Below, piece after piece: positions 6,363 through 11,261 of a stretch of 11,261 bases of DNA. A program made the position numbers and the translations under genes. The stretch is from NCBI GenBank assembly GCA_023433465.1, contig JAEZCR010000155.1, forward strand, positions 1 to 11,261. The letters are read 5' to 3'. Source of the DNA: Pseudomonadota bacterium. Lineage in GTDB: Bacteria > Pseudomonadota > Gammaproteobacteria > Steroidobacterales > Steroidobacteraceae. The stretch's first letter is position 1, and each line of letters begins with the position of its first letter. A model generated the notes under the pieces. That model had not been told where the DNA came from. It ran no database searches and saw only the letters and a program-made list of their open reading frames with translations.

Positions 6363-7283
6363 ATGCGTTCTTTCGTCACTTCGATCCTGCCGGCGCTCGG
6401 CGCCGTATTCCTCGTCACCGGCTGCGGCAAGCAGGAAGTTACGCCACCCCCCGCGCCCGCCGCGAGCACCACGCCCACCGAGGGCGCGCCGCGCATCGCC
6501 ATCGCGCCGGACGGCGTGCACGTGCAGTACCGGGTGTACGGCCGCGGCGAACCCGCGCTGGTGTTCATCCATGGCTGGTCCGGAGACTCTAACTACTGGC
6601 GCGAACAGGTGCCGCTGTTCAAGCAGGCGCACACCGTCGTCACCGTGGATCTCGCGGGCCACGGCGGCTCGAGCGCGAGCCGCACGGACTGGTCCATCGC
6701 GAGCTTCGGACAGGACGTCGCCACGGCGCTCGGCGCGGTTCCCGCCGGGAAGGTGATCCTGGTCGGTCATTCGATGGGCGGACCGGTGGCGCTCGAGGCC
6801 GCGCGACTCATGAAAGGTCGCGTGATCGGCATCATCGGAGTCGATACCTTCAAGACCATCGGCGCCCCGGCGCCCACCCGCGCGCAGGTCGATGCGATCG
6901 TGAAGACGTTCGAGGGGGACTTCATCGCGCAGACCCGCACGCTCGTGACCGATCACCTGTTCGCGAGCGGGGGCGACCGCGCGCTGGCGGACAAGGTCGC
7001 CTACGACATGTCGCTGTCGCCGCCGCAGGTCGCGGTGCCCGCGCTGCGCGCCGTGCTCGAGTACGACTTCACGGAGTCGCTGAAGGACATCACCGTACCC
7101 GTCGTCGTGATCAATTCCGACCTCGGCGAGCCGCTCAACGAGGTACGAATCCGCAAGGTGGTCCCGAAGTTCCGCGCGACGACACTGCCGGGCGCCGGGC
7201 ATTTCCTGATGATGGAAGATGCCGGGAGATTCAATCCGTTGCTCGAGAAGGAAATCGCGGCGCTCGCCGCGGAGGCTGGATAA
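6363..7283 (+). CDS. Alpha/beta-fold hydrolase, predicted lipoprotein
   Basis: 306 residues. The N-terminus MRSFVTSILPALGAVFLVTGC is a lipoprotein signal with lipobox VTGC (Cys21), followed by a Pro/Ala/Thr linker (27-40). The hydrolase domain shows the oxyanion motif HGW (70-72), the nucleophile elbow GHSMGG with Ser137, a likely acid Asp253 in VINSD, and His280 in GAGHF, so the triad looks intact. The substrate is unknown; esters or lactones on the periplasmic side are plausible. The open frame extends upstream to 6249, but this would overlap the preceding gene and bury the signal peptide, so ATG 6363 is chosen; GTG at 6357 is an alternative, with GGAGA at 6339-6343 at a long spacing. It probably shares a transcript with the genes on both sides, and DUF4112 follows after 3 bases. 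Confidence 0.87.
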   Translation: MRSFVTSILPALGAVFLVTGCGKQEVTPPPAPAASTTPTEGAPRIAIAPDGVHVQYRVYGRGEPALVFIHGWSGDSNYWREQVPLFKQAHTVVTVDLAGHGGSSASRTDWSIASFGQDVATALGAVPAGKVILVGHSMGGPVALEAARLMKGRVIGIIGVDTFKTIGAPAPTRAQVDAIVKTFEGDFIAQTRTLVTDHLFASGGDRALADKVAYDMSLSPPQVAVPALRAVLEYDFTESLKDITVPVVVINSDLGEPLNEVRIRKVVPKFRATTLPGAGHFLMMEDAGRFNPLLEKEIAALAAEAG

Positions 7284-7286
7284 GTC

Positions 7287-7814
7287 ATGGAAGCAAGCGG
7301 CACGGCCTCACGGCCGGTCAACCAGAATCGAGAAACGCAGGCTCAGCGCGACCTGGAGAACCTGCGCTCGCTCGCGCGGATTTTCGACCAGGCGTTCCGC
7401 GTGCCGGGCACGAGCTGGCGCTTCGGCATCGATGCGCTGTTCGGATTCATCCCCGGACTTGGCGACATCGCGGGTGGCATCGTCGCCGTCTACGCGCTGC
7501 GCGTCGCGCGCCAGCTCGGCGCGCCCGCGTCGATCCAGCTGCGCATGCTCGGCAACATCGCGATCGACGCGCTCGTCGGCGCCGTGCCCTTCTTCGGCGA
7601 CCTGTTCGATTTCGCGTTCAAGGCGCAGACACGCAATCTCGCGCTGCTCGAGCAATGGCGCCAATCACCGGCGCACACTGCCCGCCGCAGCAAACTCGCG
7701 CTGATCCTGATGCCAGTCGCGATCTTCCTGGTCTTCGCCGCCCTGACCGCGCTCGGCGTATTCCTGCTGGTCCAGCTGTACCAGTGGCTAATGGGGACAT
7801 TCCCCATTTCATGA
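7287..7814 (+). CDS. DUF4112 domain-containing membrane protein
   Basis: 175 residues. The central region (about 27-122) matches DUF4112 as I know it: a helix LARIFDQAFRVPGT, then two similar Gly/Pro-rich hydrophobic units, GIDALFGFIPGLGD (47-60) and AIDALVGAVPFFGDLFDF (92-109), before KAQTRNLALLEQW. A single strong membrane helix at about 137-163 closes the protein. No biochemical function is established for the family to my knowledge. The ATG lies 3 bases after the hydrolase stop and GGAGG at 7271-7275, inside the hydrolase gene, is a good ribosome-binding site, so the two genes are very likely cotranscribed. The stop overlaps that of the convergent CpeT-like gene in the palindrome TCATGA (7809-7814). 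Confidence 0.88.
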   Translation: MEASGTASRPVNQNRETQAQRDLENLRSLARIFDQAFRVPGTSWRFGIDALFGFIPGLGDIAGGIVAVYALRVARQLGAPASIQLRMLGNIAIDALVGAVPFFGDLFDFAFKAQTRNLALLEQWRQSPAHTARRSKLALILMPVAIFLVFAALTALGVFLLVQLYQWLMGTFPIS

Positions 7815-8744
7815 CCGCTGTTCGCCGGTTTCGGAAACGACTGGCGCGCAGTCGATCGCAAGCCAGCCGATGTCGATGCCGACGCGAGCGGCGCCGAGAG
7901 AAGTCCAGCTCGACGCGATGGGTTCTTCCGCCTTGTCGTCCTGAAGGATCAACACCAGCGACTCGCGCCCTTCCGACAACGGCCAGTCGCGGCCATGGAG
8001 CTCGAGGCGCAGCTCGCGGCCATCCGGTGTGCGAAAACGCGCTCGGCCGCCGCGATCGTGCAGGTCGAGACTCGCGATCGGTTTGCGCGGGCCTTTCGAA
8101 CCCGGCGCCATCCACGAGATTCCGCACGAGAACAAGCGGGCCTCATCGAGATCCACATGGGGGAAACCGGCGACTTCCTCGACGAGTTCGTTGTCTTCGA
8201 CAGTCAGGCGCCGCGTGCGATACCAGAACAGCCCTTCGCCGATGACCACGCGATAGTCGACCCACCGCGGCTCGTCCGCCATGCCTTCCAGGCAGCGCCG
8301 GCCACTCGTGCCGCCACGAAAGTGCAGCCCCTCGCGACGCAGGAGAAGGTCGCATCCCGCCATCGACTCCACGTCGTCCGGCGTGAGCTTGGTCGGATTG
8401 CTCGCTTTCGCCTTGCGGGTGAACTGCCGCACGCGAATGACGCCCTCGCGCGGCGCTTCGACGGACAACAACACGCGGCGGCGAAGTTCGAGCGGCTCGT
8501 CGTACGGATACTCCTCGACGTACAGCACATGCGTTCCCAGCCACGGAAGCTGGATGCGCCGCACGTTGATCTGCACGCGTTGCTGGTCGACGAGCGGCAC
8601 CAGCGGCGCGGCGTCCGAGCGGCGGGTGATCAGCTCCTCCGACACGTCGTACAGGCCGGACCACAACGTGACCAGCGTGTCGCGATCGTCGGGGGGCGCG
8701 TCCGTGGCGGGCGCGGCGCTCGTCGAGAGCGCCGCGATGCTCAT
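7809..8744 (-). CDS. CpeT/CpcT-like (DUF1001) protein with C-terminal extension
   Basis: 311 residues. Residues about 21-195 resemble the CpeT/CpcT chromophore-lyase fold: LVTLWSGLYDVSEE (24-37), a THVLYVEEYPYDEP strand (71-84), RRRVLLSVE and VRQFTRKA, then MAGCDLLL (128-135), GRRCLE (148-153) and a WVDYRVVIGEGLFWY segment. In cyanobacteria this family attaches bilins to phycobiliproteins, but homologues occur in many non-photosynthetic bacteria with unknown roles. About 110 residues beyond the usual 200 form an extra beta-rich region. The ATG overlaps the tesB stop as TGATG. With this start the export signal is weak (MSIAALSTSAAPATDA), although the in-frame codons just upstream would extend it into a better signal peptide. 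Last gene of the minus-strand operon. Confidence 0.78.
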   Translation of the reverse strand: MSIAALSTSAAPATDAPPDDRDTLVTLWSGLYDVSEELITRRSDAAPLVPLVDQQRVQINVRRIQLPWLGTHVLYVEEYPYDEPLELRRRVLLSVEAPREGVIRVRQFTRKAKASNPTKLTPDDVESMAGCDLLLRREGLHFRGGTSGRRCLEGMADEPRWVDYRVVIGEGLFWYRTRRLTVEDNELVEEVAGFPHVDLDEARLFSCGISWMAPGSKGPRKPIASLDLHDRGGRARFRTPDGRELRLELHGRDWPLSEGRESLVLILQDDKAEEPIASSWTSLGAARVGIDIGWLAIDCAPVVSETGEQRS

Positions 8745-9640
8745 CAGGACTGCGAGCGCACGAGCCGTATCAAGCCCTCCTGGGCCGTGCTCGCCACGAG
8801 CACTCCCGTCCGGGTGTAAAAGGCGCCGCGGGCGAAGCCGCGCGCCCCGGAGCTCGAGGGACTGTCGAGGCTGTAGAGCAACCAGTCGTCGACGCGCGCC
8901 GGCCGGTGGAACCAGATGGCGTGATCGATGCTCGCCATCACGAGGTTGCCGCGCAGGAACGAGGCGCCGTGCGGCATCGTCGAGGTGTCGAGCAGCCAGT
9001 AGTCGGAGACGTACGCCAGCAGGCAACGATGCAGCGCCTCGTCGTCCGGTAGTTTGTCGACCGCGCGCATCCAGATCTGCCGCACGGGCGGCACCGTCGC
9101 GACCGGCGCGAGCGGGTTGTACGTCTGGACCGGACGGAACTCGAACGGCCGCTCGATCTCGAGCCAGCGCCGCAGCTTCTCCGGCAGCTTCGCGAGTTCT
9201 TCCTGCGAGGGTTTGTGCAGGGGCTGCAGATCCTCGGGCGGAGGAACCTGCGGTCCCTCCGCCTGGTATTCGAGCCCCTTCTCCTCCTCCTGGAAGGAGG
9301 CCGAGCAGATGAAGATCTGCTCGCCGTCCTGCACCGCCACCACGCGCCGCGCGGAGAAGCTGCCGCCGTCGCGGCTGCGATCCACGCTGTAGACGATGGG
9401 CTTGGTGAAATCGCCGCGGCGCAGGAAATACGCGTGCAGCGAATGCACCTTGCGGCCGTCCTCGATCGTCGCGTACGCGGCCTTGAGCGCCTGCCCGAGC
9501 ACCTGCCCGCCGAACACCTGGGCGCTGCCCGTGTCGCGGCTCTGGCCGCGAAACAGGTTCACCTCGAGGCGTTCGAGGTCGAACTGGTGCTGCAGGTCCG
9601 CGAGGCGACGATCCACGTTGGGGCGCGGGCCGTCAGCCAA
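8744..9640 (-). CDS. tesB: Acyl-CoA thioesterase II TesB
   Basis: Cytoplasmic double-hotdog thioesterase that hydrolyses medium- and long-chain acyl-CoA to free fatty acid and CoA. Of 298 residues, the first hotdog carries LFRGQS (29-34), QVFGGQVLGQAL (41-52) and HAYFLRRGD (69-77); the second carries SDYWLLDTS, SIDHAIWFHRP (237-247) and RGAFYTRTGVLVAS ending in AQEGL. By alignment from memory with E. coli TesB (Asp204, Thr228, Gln278), the catalytic set here is Asp213, Ser237 and Gln287, with Ser in place of Thr. The longest frame starts at TTG 9640, overlapping azurin by 8 bases with a GAAGGG ribosome-site candidate; GTG at 9616 (residue 9) gives an N-terminus closer to the E. coli length. 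The stop overlaps the CpeT-like start by one base. Confidence 0.93.
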   Translation of the reverse strand: MADGPRPNVDRRLADLQHQFDLERLEVNLFRGQSRDTGSAQVFGGQVLGQALKAAYATIEDGRKVHSLHAYFLRRGDFTKPIVYSVDRSRDGGSFSARRVVAVQDGEQIFICSASFQEEEKGLEYQAEGPQVPPPEDLQPLHKPSQEELAKLPEKLRRWLEIERPFEFRPVQTYNPLAPVATVPPVRQIWMRAVDKLPDDEALHRCLLAYVSDYWLLDTSTMPHGASFLRGNLVMASIDHAIWFHRPARVDDWLLYSLDSPSSSGARGFARGAFYTRTGVLVASTAQEGLIRLVRSQS

Positions 9641-10088
9641 TCTTGAACGCGCCCTTCATGAGCGCCGAGTGGCCGGGGAACGTGCAGACGAACGAGTAGT
9701 TCTCGCCCTTCTTGAGCGCCGACATCGGGAATTTCACCGACGTGGTCTGACCACCGCCGATGATCTTGGTGTGCGCGATGACGCGTGCGTCACCTTTCTT
9801 GATGTGATCGTTGGCGAATCCCGCGCCGATGCCGTCACTCGCGACACCGGCGAGGTCCGAGGTCTTCACCAGCGCCCAGTTGTGACCCATCGCCGCCGCC
9901 GGCAGCTTGCCTGTGTGCTTGAGCGTGACCTCGACCTCGGTGCAGTCAGCCGCCACCGTGATCTCCTTCTTGTCGAACTGCATCTGGTCGTTGCCGGCGA
10001 TGTCGACCTTGCAGACCTTGTCGGCGCCGAAGGCGCTTGCCGAGACTGCGAACAGGGAAACGAGGGCCAAAGTACGGAAAGATTTCAT
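9633..10088 (-). CDS. azu: Azurin (periplasmic blue copper protein)
   Basis: Small periplasmic electron carrier of the type-1 copper family, shuttling electrons between c-type cytochromes or dehydrogenases and terminal reductases or oxidases. The 151-residue precursor has a signal peptide (MKSFRTLALVSLFAVSASAFGA, about 1-22). All copper ligands are present: Gly68/His69 (GHNW), Cys135 (FVCTFPGH), His140 and Met144. The disulfide cysteines are Cys26 and Cys49. With a 23-residue offset these equal His46, Cys112, His117, Met121, Cys3 and Cys26 of Pseudomonas azurin exactly, so no insertions or deletions separate the ligands. GGAG lies 6-7 bases before the ATG. It follows the reductase gene by 17 bases and overlaps tesB at its 3' end. 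Confidence 0.96.
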   Translation of the reverse strand: MKSFRTLALVSLFAVSASAFGADKVCKVDIAGNDQMQFDKKEITVAADCTEVEVTLKHTGKLPAAAMGHNWALVKTSDLAGVASDGIGAGFANDHIKKGDARVIAHTKIIGGGQTTSVKFPMSALKKGENYSFVCTFPGHSALMKGAFKIG

Positions 10089-10105
10089 GAGTGTCTCCGT
10101 TGTAG

Positions 10106-11155
10106 TTAGTGCGGGACGCCGAGGCGCTTCTGCATCACCGGACTGGTCGTGGTGTATTGCAGGAACTGCTTCTTGGCGGGGTACAGATGATGCTGGATCG
10201 CGAACGCGGCAAGGGCCGCCTCGTGGAAGCCGGACAGAATCAGCTTTTTCTTACCGGGATAGGTGTTGATGTCTCCCACCGCGAAGATCCCGGGAATGCT
10301 GGTCTGGAATTTTTCAGTGTCGACCTTGAGCGCCTTTTTCTCGAGCTCCATGCCCCACTCGGCGATGGGCCCGAGCTTCGGGTGCAGGCCGAAGAACGCG
10401 AACACGTGATCGGCCTCGACGGCGTGCATCGTGCCGTCGCCGCCCTTCACGTTCATGCCGGTCAATACGTTCGCCTCGTTCACGACGAGGGACTCTGCCA
10501 GACCTTCGATGTAACGGACCTGACCTGCGTCAGCCAGCGCGCGCATCTTCGCGACGGACGCGGGCGCGGCCTTGAACTCCGGCCGCCGGTGTACGTGCGT
10601 GATCGCGGACGCCTTGCCGACGAAGTCGATGACCCAGTCGAGCGCCGAATCGCCGCCGCCGAAGATCGCGAGCTTCTTGCCGTGGTACTGCGCCGCATCG
10701 CGCACGCGGTAATGGATCTGCCTGCCTTCGAACGCTTCCGCGCCGGGCACACCGATGCGCCGCGGCTGGAACGAGCCCACGCCGCCGGCGATGACCACCG
10801 CGCCCGCGTCGAAGCGCGTGCCGAGCGCGGTCTCGACGTCGAAGCGCCCATCCTCGCGCTTGCGCAGCGCCGTGACTTCCTGGCCGAGGTGCAGCGGCGC
10901 ATTGAACGGCGCGATCTGCTGCATGAGCCGGTCGATGAGTTCCTGCGCGCCACAGGTCGGCAGCGCCGGGATGTCGTAGATCGGCTTGTCCGGATAGAGC
11001 TCGGTGCACTGACCGCCGGGCGCCCCAAGTGAATCAACCAGGTGGCAGCTGATCCCGAGCAGGCCCAGTTCGAACACCTGGAACAGTCCACAGGGACCGG
11101 CGCCGATGATCACGACTTCGGTGACGATCGGCGGCTTCGGGGCGATATCGGACAA
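10106..11155 (-). CDS. Ferredoxin/flavodoxin--NADP+ reductase (YumC/TrxR-like type)
   Basis: FAD enzyme that moves electrons between NADPH and ferredoxin or flavodoxin in the cytoplasm. The 349-residue protein has the two-nucleotide-domain layout of thioredoxin-reductase-like FNRs: FAD site GAGPCG (18-23), GAPGGQCTELYP (44-55), NADP site GGGDSA (166-171), HVHRRPEFKA (187-196) and VGDINTYPGKKKLI (293-306) with the C-terminal aromatic-rich tail. The redox CxxC of true thioredoxin reductases is absent, which favours FNR. The start is TTG (11153-11155) with AAGGA 7 bases before it; there is no nearby in-frame ATG, and the TTG gives a normal N-terminus. It is the first gene of the minus-strand operon with azurin, tesB and the CpeT-like gene. 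A folded leader may lie upstream (11172-11233). Confidence 0.92.
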   Translation of the reverse strand: MSDIAPKPPIVTEVVIIGAGPCGLFQVFELGLLGISCHLVDSLGAPGGQCTELYPDKPIYDIPALPTCGAQELIDRLMQQIAPFNAPLHLGQEVTALRKREDGRFDVETALGTRFDAGAVVIAGGVGSFQPRRIGVPGAEAFEGRQIHYRVRDAAQYHGKKLAIFGGGDSALDWVIDFVGKASAITHVHRRPEFKAAPASVAKMRALADAGQVRYIEGLAESLVVNEANVLTGMNVKGGDGTMHAVEADHVFAFFGLHPKLGPIAEWGMELEKKALKVDTEKFQTSIPGIFAVGDINTYPGKKKLILSGFHEAALAAFAIQHHLYPAKKQFLQYTTTSPVMQKRLGVPH

Positions 11156-11171
11156 ACCTTGATCCTTGAGG

Positions 11172-11207
11172 GGGTTACAGCAATTTTGGGGGGCCGAATT
11201 GTAACCC
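11172..11207. repeat. Inverted repeat ahead of the ferredoxin-NADP reductase
   Basis: GGGTTAC (11172-11178) and GTAACCC (11201-11207) form a perfect 7-bp inverted repeat with 22 bases between. AATT occurs on the inner side of both arms (11182-11185 and 11197-11200). Its near edge is 16 bases upstream of the TTG start, so it could be a protein-binding operator or, if transcribed, a hairpin close to the ribosome-binding site. The remainder of the right-end noncoding stretch (to 11261) contains G/C runs but no gene that I can see. Confidence 0.45.
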
Positions 11208-11261
11208 AGCCTGAACGGCCTCCCCCACCCCCCGAATCAGATAGTTACGTGGCTATTGAGG

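Noticed and set aside
8745..9026. A longer frame upstream of the CpeT-like ATG
   Set aside because: It is an Arg-rich out-of-frame reading of tesB; the TGATG overlap at 8744 marks a more natural start.
7995..9312. Two long plus-strand frames antisense to the CpeT-like gene and tesB
   Set aside because: Arg-rich readings without family motifs, while the minus-strand proteins are conserved in type.
10109..11032. A 307-codon plus-strand frame across the reductase
   Set aside because: Its Arg/His/Val/Glu-rich composition is the usual antisense shadow in GC-rich DNA, and the minus-strand reading is a complete FNR.
10106..11155. Thioredoxin reductase
   Set aside because: The redox CxxC motif is missing and the tail matches ferredoxin/flavodoxin-NADP reductases.
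11202..11207. TACAAT-like -10 element on the minus strand ahead of the reductase
   Set aside because: No -35 element lies at a sensible distance and the hexamer overlaps the inverted-repeat arm, so it is not reported as a promoter.

Overview
The window is compact, GC-rich (roughly two-thirds G+C), gene-dense bacterial chromosome with thirteen complete protein genes and one gene cut by the left edge. The gene set (MobB, HtpX, TesB, azurin with signal peptide, two predicted lipoproteins, a YumC-type ferredoxin/flavodoxin-NADP reductase) fits a Gram-negative gammaproteobacterium. The style resembles Xanthomonadales/Nevskiales/Steroidobacterales, but that placement is inference from protein character, not from a marker gene. 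I see no tRNA, rRNA, insertion sequence, phage gene or CRISPR array, and no intergenic stretch over 300 bases; the longest is the 106-base right end.

Left third, plus strand: the Asp-rich tail of an unidentified protein (1-63), mobB for molybdenum cofactor maturation (84-569), the membrane zinc protease htpX (644-1549), a clear rho-independent terminator (1571-1611), then a three-histidine-box fatty-acid desaturase (1641-2624). A small four-helix membrane protein lies convergent to it on the minus strand (2647-3114).

Middle: a D-2-hydroxyglutarate-dehydrogenase-family flavoenzyme (3164-4591, plus) converges on a VOC-fold lipoprotein (4584-5201, minus), which is divergent, with only 14 bases between starts, from an L-2-hydroxyglutarate oxidase-family flavoenzyme (5216-6316, plus). 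Flavoproteins for both enantiomers of the same 2-hydroxyacid thus flank one small lipoprotein. The plus-strand run continues with an alpha/beta-hydrolase lipoprotein (6363-7283) and a DUF4112 membrane protein (7287-7814), probably as one transcript.

Right third, minus strand: one tight operon read from right to left: ferredoxin/flavodoxin-NADP reductase (11155-10106, TTG start), azurin (10088-9633), acyl-CoA thioesterase II tesB (9640-8744) and a CpeT/CpcT-like protein with an extra C-terminal region (8744-7809). Azurin/tesB and tesB/cpeT-like overlap, suggesting translational coupling. The stretch ahead of the reductase (11156-11261) holds an inverted repeat and G/C runs that could fold as a structured leader.

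Most genes are recognisable household or redox families. The points most worth a second look are the D-/L-2-hydroxyacid pair with its lipoprotein, the reductase-azurin-thioesterase-CpeT operon, the leader before the reductase, and a short upstream reading frame that overlaps the htpX start.
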